Positions 22,143-32,569 of a DNA stretch of 64,000 bases are shown here, one piece after another. This DNA is from Forficula auricularia. Taxonomy: Eukaryota; Arthropoda; Insecta; Dermaptera; Forficulidae. The stretch is taken from NCBI GenBank assembly GCA_024734495.1, contig JALMQS010000828.1, positions 1,413,101 through 1,477,100 of the forward strand, in the 5' to 3' direction. Position 1 is the stretch's first letter, and every line of letters starts with the position of its first letter. A program made the position numbers and the translations under genes. Below the pieces are notes generated by a model. That model was not told where the DNA came from and searched no databases. It saw only the letters and a list, made by a program, of their open reading frames with translations.

Positions 22143-22671
22143 TCATTCTTTTAGCCCCTTCAAAATTGGCATTAAGGAACCGAAAACGTCATTCTCAGTA
22201 TTTGTCATCATCAAAATATCGTCTTTAATCTTTTCCTCAGTCACCGGTGTAAAAAATTTGTGCTTATAGCGAGGATCTAAGTAGGTGGCGATGATATATA
22301 AATTGTTCTCTCCCAAGCTGGAAAACTTTGTTGAAAGTTCATTTTTCAGAGTCGTGACGGCCTGTCGAATCGGATCAAACTCTTGTGAGCTTGTTAAATA
22401 GTCATCAACTTTTTTTTCAAGCATTTGAATTATTGGAATCACAGATGAAATAAGAGCGTGAGAGCTGCTCAGTTCCCGCGTGGCTTCCTCAAAAGGTCTC
22501 ACTAATTGAATAAAACTTTCAATGATTTTCCATTCTTCTGGCAAAATAGGGTTAATCTCATTATCATTGATGTAAAGGGAAACCTTTACCTTTAAAAAAC
22601 GCTCTAACATGTAAAATGTACTGTTCCATCGCGTTACACAATCTTGGAACACTTTGAGATGAGGTTGATTC
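22143..22671 (-). pseudogene. hAT transposase, central remnant
   Basis: An open frame reads FQDCVTRWNSTFYMLERF, the signature DV.TRWNST(Y/F) segment of ZBED-like hAT transposases, then a helical region with LDPRYKHKFF. This region corresponds to the part after the insertion domain. The N-terminal BED finger and the first catalytic residues are absent because the element ends at 22854. A stop at 22143 and a frame change separate it from the dimerisation remnant. Confidence 0.85.
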
Positions 22672-22862
22672 AGTCTGTCCTGATTTGTTTGCAGTTGTTT
22701 CTGAGCGATGAATTTCTTTCTTGTCGCAACTTGTATTACATTCGCATCTGCATGAAAATCCGCATTGATTATTGCGGATGCGGATGCAGATGTCCAAATC
22801 TATGCGGAAGCTCCGCATTTGGGGATGCGGATGCGAATATTCGCAACATCCCTGATGTGGAC

Positions 22863-23349
22863 CCACCGCCCTACCCTTTTACAAAAGGGAACTTACATTT
22901 TATTTGCTGTGTCATGGAAATTGAATAGAATTTTCTTTAAAAGATGAATAAAAAGATAAAATTGAATATTTTTTTAAATTTTCAATAAAAGTTAAATGTA
23001 TATACATAAATTTTTGAAATTTTTTTTAAACAGCTCTGTTACATTTTCACCTTAAATAAAAAAAAAACTTGTATTATACAATATTATTAGATAATCGTAA
23101 ATTCACGTTTTTTGCTTAAAATCTGTATTAGAATTAGTTGTAGTGCATTTTATGCGCGTATGTTTAGTTGCATATCTCTAAGGGGCTTAACATAATGTGG
23201 AGTGTTTTTAGGGTCCCGTACAAACACAAAACGGAGCACTATTAATCTCGCTAAGAGTTCTAGAGACTAAATATGAAGCAACTTTAAAATTTACATTTTT
23301 TAAAATTCATATTGACCATGCCAAAAATAAAGCTTCATTAAAAGGATTA
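22863..23349. other. zinc-finger intron 1, AT-rich
   Basis: Follows the hAT target duplication. No ORF, RNA gene or transposon end recognised. Confidence 0.5.
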
Positions 23350-23568
23350 TTAGTAATGTAATGCAATTAAGTCTTTTATGACTAGTTTCCTCTTCGTAAG
23401 GTCATAATCATCATCTAATATTAGTTGCATGTTTATAAAAAATTGTATTAATTCACATTTAAGTTTGATAAAATCATCAATTTGGGCTTTCTTATTGGGA
23501 AATTCAGGAAAGTCATGATTTATGTCCACATATAAATTTGGATCATAATTACAATAAGCAGACTCCAA
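23350..23568 (-). other. unassigned open frame of about 70 residues
   Basis: The frame reads like real coding sequence (ESAYCNYDPNLYVDINHDF, then a charged helical stretch ending IKDLIALHY) and ends at a stop. It has no ATG and a TAG shortly upstream in frame. It may be a terminal exon whose acceptor I cannot place, or a relic of a transposon gene. It lies within the long first intron of the zinc-finger gene, on the same strand. No family recognised. Confidence 0.25.
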
Positions 23569-25079
23569 TGTCTATTCTGTGAAGATAAGAAGACGATATG
23601 AAATGGCCTGATTTTAGTCTAATTAATTGGAGTAAGACAACTATATAAATTAAATATGCCATACCAAGGGTTAGGAAAGTAGTTATGACATTATACTAAA
23701 AAGTTGTGCGCCGATCAAATTGACTTGAGTCACTTCAAAATATTTGCACTCATTGAGGTTTTTTTTTAAATAATTATTATTTTAATATAATTAAATAAAT
23801 GACATATTGATATTCTGTAGGGTCCCATTACTAATTGCATTCTAAGCAAGTTGTTCTATATGCTCATTATTATTGAAGAATCCTGAGTGACTGGGAATCC
23901 AAAGAAACAACACCAGCTTATCATCATTATACAAATCAAATAACCTAATAACTAATAATAATAACATAGAATATTGCATATATTAAATACGAGTACGAAT
24001 CCCTTTGGAGTAGATTTTGTATTATATTAACGTAAAATAAATATAGCAGTTTAGATTATATAATTTCAATTTATTATGAGTGGAAAAAATAAATCCAAAT
24101 GAGACATTTAATTCAAAAATGTTCTTCAGACGATTTAAAAAAAAAATCTTTAAGTTCAAAATTTTTTCAAACAATGTTTTTAAAAAGACTTTCTTTTACA
24201 AATAATTTCAAGGCGATTATAATTATTTGACCAATTTTATTTATTTTTCATATTAATCATTTAGTAGAAGATCTCGTGGATTCAGGAAAACATTGAGAAA
24301 TTCACAAAACTTAGTGATCTAAATGAAATAGTAATTTTGTTGAGAAATATGTCTAAGGAAAGAGTAATTCATCCTTCGATGACCTTAAATGTGTTAACTC
24401 TCTTCCTAGTGGCCTTTCCTCAAATGTCTAGCCTTCATATTTGTTAAACATTCAGATATAACTACAAAACTCTTATGTCTATAAAAACTAAATAAATGAA
24501 AATTTCTGAATCCAAAAAGCGCGCTAATGGTAATGATAACGAATTATCGGTAAAATGCTATATTATATCTGGTTTACACGTATTAAGTAATTAAGAAGTT
24601 TACTAAATATTAAGTCTACTTAATCAAAAATTCGACTTTCTATAGTAGTTGCCGGCTTAAACACTTAATCGTTAACATACTTCTTAACACATTGTTTACA
24701 CGCTTAGAATCAGTTAAAATTAAGTTAATTATTTAATTCCTTAATACGAGTAAATCAGGTATTAGATGTTACTTTTAGGTATTAGATGAAAATTTAGTTT
24801 ATTCCAATAAATTTAATAAGTTGTTTATTAGTATTAATATTAATTTTTGAAAAAGAGGTGGAGCAAGAACCCTGATTAAATGAATATAATTGAAAATGAT
24901 TTGAAAATTAAATCATCTAATTATTAAAAATTCCTAATTCCAAACTTTTGCAACTTTTACAATTGATTTTACCCTATACTTGAATCTTCGTTTTAGATCC
25001 TAATTGTCCCACTTCGTGTTTTAATGAATGTAATTATTATTAAAAGTTCAATGTGACGTGTGAAGTAAATTCAACTTTC
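23569..25079. other. zinc-finger intron 1, AT-rich
   Basis: 1.5 kb of low-complexity AT-rich DNA. The region 24560-24760 has recurring TTAAGT/ACTTAAT-like words but no clear unit. No gene. Confidence 0.5.
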
Positions 25080-25310
25080 TTGGAAAAATCTCGCGATTGT
25101 CTTCTACTGAATCCATGTTGTTTTGGATATTATTTATAGCTTCTCTTTAGTATTTGTCATTTTGGGAATATGTCATGGTGCGCCTCGAAAAACGACTAAT
25201 AGACAAGATTACTTTTGGCACTTGGGTTCAACTCCCAAGTGCGTGAATACAACCCTTGTGACGGGTAATAAAAATTATCCATAACAGTTGAAAATAATCT
25301 CGTTAGAAAT
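25080..25310. repeat. palindromic MITE of the GAACACAA/TGACATG family, diverged
   Basis: The left arm 'gattgtcttctactgaatcc' and right arm 'aattatccataacagttgaa' with AATCTCGTTAGA are diverged inverted matches of the arms at 6763-7015 and 29940-30900. The centre has a GAATACAACCCTTGTGAC segment. Confidence 0.5.
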
Positions 25311-25317
25311 AAAATAA

Positions 25318-25930
25318 ATTGACACGTTCTGATGTGACCATCCACTTGACTTTATCATACACTTCTGGTTGAGTTTGGTCCAAGAGCCTGATGAGATTGG
25401 TCAAATGGCCTAGACTTTTATTTTTTGACCCCCCCCCCCCTTCTAATTTTGGCTCCAAAAAAAAAAACATTTTCGTTTTTATAGGTTCATTTTATAGTAT
25501 ATTTCATTTTTCTTGTTTTTTTAGTTTGAAAATATTATAATTTTAAATTTCAAGGCCTCCCGCCCCCCCCTTAATTTTAGGTCGATATGCACCAAAATCT
25601 AATCAATTCTCAATCTCAATGCACCAAAACTAAGTGCAAAATTTAGTTTTGATATTCACACTAGTTTTTGAGCTAGCTAGTCCACAACATTTGGTAACGC
25701 ACGTACTAACATTTTGACAAAACAGTTATTATCTAGAAAAATATAATTTTTCGATGTTCACTTATTAGGGCTATTTTATAGACCGAAATGCCATGGTTTT
25801 GCCCAATTTTTTTAATCAAAATAATTTCAGCCGTTTTTGAGATATTTCGAAAAAACGAAGCAAAAAAAAACACTTTTTTCCATGCACGATTACAATACTT
25901 GACCATACCCTGAAGGGTAAAGTAAAAAAA
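25318..25930. repeat. dispersed repeat D, copy 2 (inverted relative to copy 1)
   Basis: Read in reverse complement it matches 10747-11440: GACACGTTCTGATGTGACCA at one end and GACCATACCCTGAAGGGTAA at the other. Only one of the two internal C-run units is kept well. No ORF. Confidence 0.7.
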
Positions 25931-26584
25931 GTTATTATTTTTTTATTCAAAAATAAGTTGTTAACCACCTTTAGTTAGAATATTAACTACGTTTAAAGAA
26001 AATATTATTTCAAAAGGCTGAGAAAAAATGACATGAAAAAAGTCTATGTAAAATTCCTTCCATAAGGAAAATATCTTTAGAAATTGCATAAATCGGCAAA
26101 ATATTATCAAATCTTGAAAAGTTAGCTTTTTCCTCCATGGTCTTGGTAACTATATATGTTACGCTACATTGAAATTAATGATTGATCCAAAAATTACGTA
26201 ACCTATTGAATCATTTTGTCGCTAAGCATAGCTAAATCAGAATGTGAACTTTTTAGTTTTTATTCTAAAGAATTAAATGCTATATATCAAAACATCATAA
26301 TGTCTTTTGAATATACCTCATCGATGTTATATTACCTGACGAAATATATTATGAAGTGTTTATACTGTTGTTAATTAGTTTCGGAGATAAGAGCAGTGAG
26401 GCGTTTCATTTTTCAAATACTCCCTGAGAGCAGTCGTCTGCTTGTTGCAAATAAACACACACACACACACGTTAGTGCATAGTTTCGAAGGTTTGACCTT
26501 AATCATGAGTTTTTTTCAAATCAAAAACATTTTATCTGTTATTATATTTCTCATGAGTTCAAATAACCGATTGCATGTAGGTTT
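25931..26584. other. zinc-finger intron 1, AT-rich
   Basis: Contains a (CA)n tract at about 26455-26470 preceded by GTCGTCTGCTTGTTGCAAAT, a diverged half of the TCTGCTTGATG hairpin family. No gene. Confidence 0.5.
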
Positions 26585-26800
26585 TTTTTAATGCAATCGT
26601 ATGCAAGAAGGGGCGCACCAGTAAAGATGCAGCTCCAATGTATCTCGAAAGAGCCTTGCATTACCGAAGAGAATGAAAAGTTGATTAAGTGAAAGGGTGG
26701 AGACGTAGGTGTTTATGCACTCGGGTTTTGAAGGTTTGAAGGTTATAAGTGCTGGGAAAGATGGAGGCTGGGAGAGAGTTCCAGTAGGTAAACTGCCAAA
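26585..26800 (-). pseudogene. 5'-truncated LINE 3' end (YADD family), reverse
   Basis: The - strand reads the same end as 53480-53670: WNS-like 'actggaactctctcccagcc', then 'ccttcaaaacccgagtgcat', 'tctcttcggtaatgcaaggc' and 'tgcgccccttcttgcatacg' before the A-rich tail. It encodes only the last part of the reverse-transcriptase C-terminal domain. Confidence 0.75.
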
Positions 26801-26990
26801 TCGTTTATCCCTATGACCTCTAGAGTCGGAATCTCGCTTCCTGCGCGGTCTCTCCCGCAAACTACAGCTGTTTAAGACTAACATCCACAGATACCTTCGA
26901 CTCCTATCCGACCCGTAAAATCTCCTCTTCTTTTTCTTTATACGATGGAGGGGCCAAGCCAGGCCAGTGTAACTCCTTTTCGTGTCAAAT
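26795..26990 (+). pseudogene. 5'-truncated LINE 3' end, forward, head-to-head with its neighbour
   Basis: The + strand reads 'tttatccctatgacctctag', then 'taacatccacagataccttc' and GACTCCTATCC, matching the copy at 45090-45210. A tail follows with 'tatacgatggaggggccaag'. The 5' edge abuts the reverse copy at about 26800, so two truncated insertions sit head to head. Confidence 0.65.
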
Positions 26991-27109
26991 AAACTGCAAC
27001 GGATCGTTGCTAAACTTTATCCAAATTCATTTGAAATATTAATATGTTTGTTCCTTTATTATTAATCAGATATCACTTGCAATTTGTAGTTCATATCGAC
27101 ATTAATTCA
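26991..27109. other. spacer
   Basis: Short AT-rich spacer between LINE fragments and the inverted 119-bp array. Confidence 0.4.
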
Positions 27110-27477
27110 AAAATAATTCTCATTTAATAGTTGAGGAATAACCATTCTACATTTGATTTTTGACATTTCGGTTATTATTGTAACCATTGCTGAAGACATG
27201 GAGGAATCGACTTAAAATCAAAATAGCCATCGATTCTCATCTAATACTTGAGGAATAACAATTCTACATTAGGTTTTTGACGTTTCGATTATTATTGGTA
27301 ACCATTGCTGAAGGCATGGAGGAATCGACTTAAAATCAAAAATAACGATCGATTCTTATCTAATACTAGAGGAATAACCTTATTGCATTCCATTTTTGAT
27401 GTTTTGACTATTAATGGCAACCTCTACTGAAAACGTGGAAGAATAGACTTAAAATCAAAAAGACTAAATTCTTTTAT
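27110..27477. repeat. inverted copy of the 119-bp tandem array (three units)
   Basis: The reverse complement of the unit appears with GACTTAAAATC markers at 27209, 27327 and 27446 (118-119 bp spacing). The last unit is the divergent end unit found at 18411-18529, and the flank 'attcttttatggcaaacaac' matches the flank of the first array. About 8.2 kb of DNA separates the two arrays. Confidence 0.85.
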
Positions 27478-29496
27478 GGCAAACAACTCAAGCTTGAGGA
27501 GAATCTCATTGATTTATGATTTCTACTTTAAAAACTTTTGTTTTATTTAATTGAAATGGTAATTATATATCGTCTCGATTTAAAACAATCAAAGTAAATA
27601 AAAAATTAATCATAGGAAAAGATTCCTAACGAATGATTAATTTGTTTTCATAAAGAGACTCGGAGCACAAAGAGGTCATTAATCTTTTTAAACTTTTGAA
27701 TGAAATGTTATCAGAAATATTTATTTTGGAATTTAATTATATGTATAATGTATATTTGCTAGTGAAAAGTTTGATAACACAATGATAATTAGTGATTTCT
27801 AATAAGGAAAAATTATAGATATTACATAAAGGTGTAATAAAATTTTATAGAAATTGGATAAAAAAAGAAATATGATAAATATACCGTAATTACTTTTGTA
27901 AACAAAATATAATATATTATAATAAATTATAAAATACTATGAAAAATTTATATAAATAATTGATAAAAAATCTTGGAATAAATAGGAATCTATAGAAATA
28001 TATGGTAAACATTATGAATAATGTGCTAAGGCGAAAGCATAAATTCAGGGACTCATGATGTCTTTCGTTTATTTAAAATAATAAATTAGTAAAATTAAAT
28101 GTGTAGATGGAAAAGTGAAAACTTTTCAAGACTCGGTAGGTGTTTTCGCGACGAATCAGCCATTTTTGTCAGCGGACGGTTTGATGTAGAAAGTTTAATT
28201 TGGCATAAAGGTTCAGTTTATTAACAGAAACATGCCTGCCAAATTTGAGCTCACTAGTTACAGTTGTTCCAATAGCTCTCCAAATAATAAAATTGATTGA
28301 TTTTTTTCTGATTTTTTGCATTTGTGATCCGGAAGTTCTGAAAGCCCAAAATCTAATCAGTTATTTGTTTTGTTTGGGCATTCCGGGATTTCCGTTGTTG
28401 CATCATGGGTATCGAAATCTCGATATCCAGACACAAACATATACTCATACAGAAACAGAAAATAAATCATGGTAGAAAATGATTTTCCTTCACAAGATTT
28501 CTATACACGTTAAGCAAAAAACAACATGAATTCAATATTTCTGCCCGAGTGAATAATACCATATTTAAAAATATTAGAATTGAAAAATACATAGTTTTCG
28601 ACTTTATGTTACGTGTGATAAAATGGGAGGCGTTAGAATATATAGTTTAATAGTAGTCAAGCCAGTACTGAGCCGCGAAAATGAATAAAGTAAAAATTAA
28701 AGATTAAATAAATAAAATTGCAAATTACCATACACATTATTGTATATTAGTTTGAATTTAGGGATCAGTGAATAAGAGAAATACACTCGAAGATATAGGG
28801 TTTGAGACCTGGTTGATTCTTTTGTCTATAATAAAAAATATTTCTTTATTCTCAAATTTAATTTATGTAATTAACAACTTTTTATGTTATTATTAATGGC
28901 GCCAAGCCTGATCTTCGGTGTGAATAGAGACCCATAGTGGTTTAATACTGCGACTGCGGTTAGAGTTAGATCAAGTTAAGAAAATTACAATTTTTTGAGT
29001 AACCAAAAATAAAATACCAATCATATCATAAAACAGTGTCGTCAGTGTATTCGATGTTTAAATATAGTTACTATTTATTATAGCATATATAAAACCAATA
29101 AACAGACACACGAACGAATTACATTAAATTTTGATAAGTGAGATAGAAGAAACTAAATATGTATCTAAATTACATTTATAAATTTCCAATCCATCCAATT
29201 GTAGATTATTAGTCTGTAACTTTTTTAAGAAAAATAATCAAAGGTATTGCTTACATTACAATTAGGGTAACAGAGTAGTTTATATAGTGAACCTTGGATC
29301 TCAATAAAGAAATACCCAAATGGAATAATAATAATTTGATATTTAGTTGTTTTTTAATTCCTTTTAGTTGAATTTAAAACCACTACTCTAGTGCGTTAGA
29401 TAGAGGTTTTACATTACTAGCTTTGGCTAAGGATATTAATTACCGTAAAATAAATAATGAACTACAAGATGACAATTTTTTGCGTATGCTGTAGCT
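27478..29496. other. zinc-finger intron 1, AT-rich, no gene found
   Basis: About 2 kb. The section 27700-28010 is almost pure A/T. Around 28130-28500 lies sequence similar in style to 17090-17340 and 43610-43960 (pieces such as 'gacggtttgatgtagaaagt' and the closing pattern with 'acagaaa' and 'atggtagaaaatgatttt'), a dispersed repeat of unknown type. No coding exon recognised. Confidence 0.45.
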
Positions 29497-29693
29497 CAGC
29501 GTTTCTCAATTTTTTTAAGTGGGGACCGGACCAGTGAAAGTGTGTAATTTCCATTCTCTGAGATTTTCAGCTCTAGTGTGATACGCAATTAATTTGAATT
29601 TTATTTTTTCTTCCGTCTTTTTTGAAGAACTACAAAGGCAGACAGGCCTCGAGGACGACTTGTGGCCCGCGGACCATACTTTGTGAAACGCTG
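29497..29693. mobile_element. small hAT-type MITE
   Basis: Ends CAGCGTTTCTCAA and GTGAAACGCTG form terminal inverted repeats of the Charlie-like hAT style. The flanking octamers CTGTAGCT (29489-29496) and CTGTAACG (29694-29701) share their first five bases, which fits an aged 8-bp duplication. About 200 bp, no ORF. Confidence 0.65.
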
Positions 29694-29939
29694 CTGTAAC
29701 GAGTTACATGTTGCAAATTATAATATTTAGTTATTGCTGTCTTGAAATTTCAATTAATTGTGTCTATCTCTGGTTTAATTACTTAAATAGGCTCAGGGTG
29801 TTAATTTTTTTTTACTTTCACATTTATTATTCAATAAATTTAGAATGTTCTTGTCCTGCGTTAAATATATCAATTTCAGAAATTTTCTTACTGTTAAGTA
29901 GTTATACAAACATAAGTTCAATTTGCTGTGACTTTTTTA

Positions 29940-30152
29940 GAAAAAATCACGAGGTTGTAGTTTACTGAATTCGAGCTGTTTAGGATGATTTTTATTACAT
30001 GACAGAGGAGTTGTATACCCCCCTTCAGTAAATGAACGTGAATGACCAAAAGCGTTCCAGTAGCCTGTAAAATGGGCCAATTTGCCATATAGAATAAGAA
30101 GACATGTTCATTTCAGAAGGAGGTGAATACCACCCTTCTGACATGTAATTAA
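29940..30152. repeat. GAACACAA/TGACATG palindromic MITE, first part, split by transposon B
   Basis: This part reads from 'gaggttgtagtttactgaat' to CCCTTCTGACATGTAATTAA and is cut by the insertion at 30153. It continues after 30853 with ATTATCCATTATAAATCGAA. An undisturbed relative of the junction survives at about 17533. Confidence 0.75.
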
Positions 30153-30852
30153 GGTAGTTGTTTCACCATAATATGGGTTTTCTTAGGATTTTTTTTTGAA
30201 ATTTAGAAAGATTATTATTTAAATACTTCTGCATCGATTGGTAGCAAAACGAAATTTATGAACAATATAATTCCGGAGTATTTAAATTCCAAAGATAGAG
30301 TTTTTCAGACTCTTATACATTGCACTATAGGGGATATCGGAAAGTTTACATACATATTTAATTATAATTAAGAAACTCTTCTTACTATTGTCATAAAAAA
30401 CTAAACCAACATTAAACAATAACTAATAGATTTTTTAAGAAAATTTTAATTCATAGTTACAATACAGTTTCTGAGATAATGAATAAATAATGAAAAATGT
30501 ACACTAAAAACAAGCTGGCAACAACGCATTCATTTAACCTAAAAAGTGGGTTAACTTTAGTACTTTTTTTGACGTTTTTTCGCTTCACCCATTGCCGCAA
30601 CAGCTTTCAATCGCTTATTAAGAACTTTTTGTTTTATAAATCTCCCTTTATAATGTACTTTATCTGAAATTTTTATGATAAAATATATACAAGCTCGGAC
30701 AGTGTTGACAGATTTGTCAAATGAGCACGGGATTGGCTAGTAGTGGTACATAAACATCAAAAAGTTTTGGGCTTATGAATTGTGGATCTTTATTGTGTCA
30801 ACTATATAATTTAGCAAGAACTTTTTGCTAGTATTGTCGCGAAACAACAACC
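30153..30852. mobile_element. TTAA-flanked non-autonomous DNA transposon, copy B
   Basis: Inverted relative to copy A (9615-10348), with GGTAGTTGTTTCACC at one end and GCGAAACAACAACC at the other. TTAA duplicates abut both ends (30149-30152; 30853-30856). Interior matches include 'cactatagggatatcggaaa'-like and 'ccaagattggctagt'-like blocks with substitutions. It is nested in the MITE at 29940-30900. No transposase frame. Confidence 0.85.
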
Positions 30853-30905
30853 TTAAAATTATCCATTATAAATCGAATTCAGAATACGATATTCTCATGA
30901 TTTTT
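30853..30905. repeat. second part of the split MITE
   Basis: The sequence ATTATCCATTATAAATCGAA, then TTCAGAATACGATATTCTCA resumes the palindromic MITE exactly after the duplicated TTAA. Confidence 0.7.
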
Positions 30906-30963
30906 TTTTCTAAAAGTAAATTATTCTTTTTGCAGTTATTTTTTTTTTATTATTATTACTTAC

Positions 30964-31350
30964 TTAGTCCGGGTTTAAAAAATGAAAGTAGAATTGACAA
31001 TCGAATAACCAAAATCGAATTAGTAATTTAGCATAAATCGTTATAAAATTAAATTTCCATGTGAGTTTGTATTTTTTCCACCAATCGAATATATCGAGCT
31101 GGAAATAATTAATCATATGTTGAACAAGAAAAATAGGGAGATTTTTTGTGCAATATATCTGATAAGCTTGAGCTAAGTAAGCAAGGAAAGCCCCGTACTT
31201 GCGCCTACGATTCTCTCTGTGATTATTGATTTGGAGGACGCATAGAAAGTATTGAATTTTAGCGCCGGAGCTCCCGTTTGACAAGCAAAAAATTGACGTC
31301 ACGGACATAAAATTATTTGGCATTTTTGCTGATATTATAACTAATTTCAA
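30964..31350 (-). other. open frame of 128 residues, probably not a gene
   Basis: A stop-bounded frame with AT-biased codons (I, F, Y, K, N). The first third (MSVTSIFCLSNGSSGAKIQY) has more balanced composition and GC than the rest. Nothing in it is recognised, and it lies just downstream of exon 1 of the zinc-finger gene. It may be a transposon remnant. Confidence 0.2.
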
Positions 31351-31569
31351 AGGAACAGATAATGCGAGGAAATATTTGTATTAAGAGACAGACGAAGAAT
31401 GATTGTTGCGGTTTCCAATACACTTTTAAATGGGCCAAATAAAAATGTCAAATCTATAGCAGACGCCATAGCAGAAGACAAAGGAATCTTTTCTGTTTTT
31501 ATTTATGAATTTAATAAATTATACAATAAAGCATTTTTGAAGGAATAGAGAGGGGAAAAGCTAGCTCAC

Positions 31570-31621
31570 CGATATCAGGAGTTGGCAAGGAGGCATATTT
31601 CGGTTGATTAACAGCTTGCAT
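31570..31621 (-). CDS. C2H2 zinc-finger protein, first coding exon
   Basis: The exon ends with GATATCG before GTGAGC (phase 1), matching exon 2, which begins GT. The first ATG in the open frame (31621-31619) gives MQAVNQPKYASLPTPDI plus Gly18. The frame stays open upstream to 31732, where a TAG closes it. A possible acceptor (TTTCGACAG at about 31670) would add about 16 residues (ANLALYGLKLNKGLIA) from a still earlier exon. I chose the ATG because no upstream exon was found. The whole protein is then 284 residues over five exons (52+131+187+194+291 bases). Intron 1 is 13.7 kb. Confidence 0.65.
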
Positions 31622-31837
31622 TGCGATCAGTCCTTTGTTCAATTTCAATCCATATAATGCAAGGTTTGCCTGTCGAAATGGAAGCCGCGTTTGAGCGCCA
31701 AACAAAAACACGCTCTGCGGACGATGACGCAACTAACTCTGCGGCTCTTGCTTCGAACTCTCAAGACCATCGACATCAACCACTCCCTAATTATCATTAT
31801 TAATTTACTCTTTCGAGATAAAACTTGCCCATTTTTA

Positions 31838-31960
31838 TTTTACCTTACCAAGTATTGTAACCTCGCAGGAGAAAGGTGCTGTTTTTGCTTAATATTATCA
31901 AAAATGGCTAAAATTATTTTGCTAAAAAAAATTGTGTATAAGTACTAGAAAGAAAAGACA
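31838..31960 (+). repeat. fragment of repeat D
   Basis: The phrase 'accaagtattgtaacctcgc' followed by AAAATGGCTAAAATTATTTT matches the start of repeat D at 10765-10860 with substitutions. Confidence 0.5.
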
Positions 31961-32569
31961 ATTGTGTTTTTATCAGGAACGTTTTGGGGTAGTTCTGATT
32001 TTTTGAATATATATGTTTTTTGGGGAGCTGAATTCAAATCTGAGGTCTCCCACCAAAATTTCGTGACGCAACATTGTAGAAAATGCAAAAAAAGGTGAGA
32101 ATTTCCATTTTTTGGCGGTTTTTTGCTTATAACTTGAAAACTATCAACTTTTCGTAAATAACCTTCCTATTCAAAATGAAAGTTCATAAAATTTCCTACA
32201 AATTTCATTATTTAGGTTTTTCTCCGACCAACCGTTCGTGCTCAAGCGCATAATCAATGTTTTCGACTTCGGCAGCCCCCCCCCCCCCCCCCGGATCACC
32301 CAAAACCTCGCATTTTTTTCGATATTTTCCAATTTTGACCATGAAGGAGCACGTTTTCGACAAAGACCACTCTATACATTTTTAAACTAGATTAAATTTG
32401 ATACGATTAAAACAAAGTTTTTCATCTTAATTAGATAAATGGTAATCCGCGCCGCAATAAGGTTGAAGTTTAGAAAAACTGCAATTTTTTGCAGAAAATC
32501 ACAATTATCTCAAAATTTTCCCCATAGGGGCCCATTTGAGCACAATTTGACTGGACTATATGGACCATA
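31961..32569. other. upstream region of the zinc-finger gene
   Basis: Includes a run of 17 C at 32276-32292. No clear TATA/Inr promoter or exon could be supported. Sequence such as 'gacttgaaaactatcaactt' looks repetitive but has no partner in this window. Confidence 0.4.

Larger units (their letters stand above)
21477..22854 (-). mobile_element. hAT element, internally deleted, with exact 8-bp target duplication
   Basis: Ends are CAGGGATGTTGCGGATG on the left and its inverted counterpart (TTCGCAACATCCCTG) on the right. The flanks are identical octamers ATGTGGAC (21469-21476 and 22855-22862). Subterminal zones on both sides are packed with GCGGAT hexamers (21485-21575; 22735-22845). The - strand interior encodes remnants of the C-terminal half of a hAT transposase. 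About 1.38 kb is too short for a full element, so it can move only with help from elsewhere. Confidence 0.93.

Noticed and set aside
22564..22947. Frames rich in Cys/Asp/Ala repeats across the hAT right end (both strands)
   Set aside because: They are translations of the GCGGAT hexamer arrays, not proteins.
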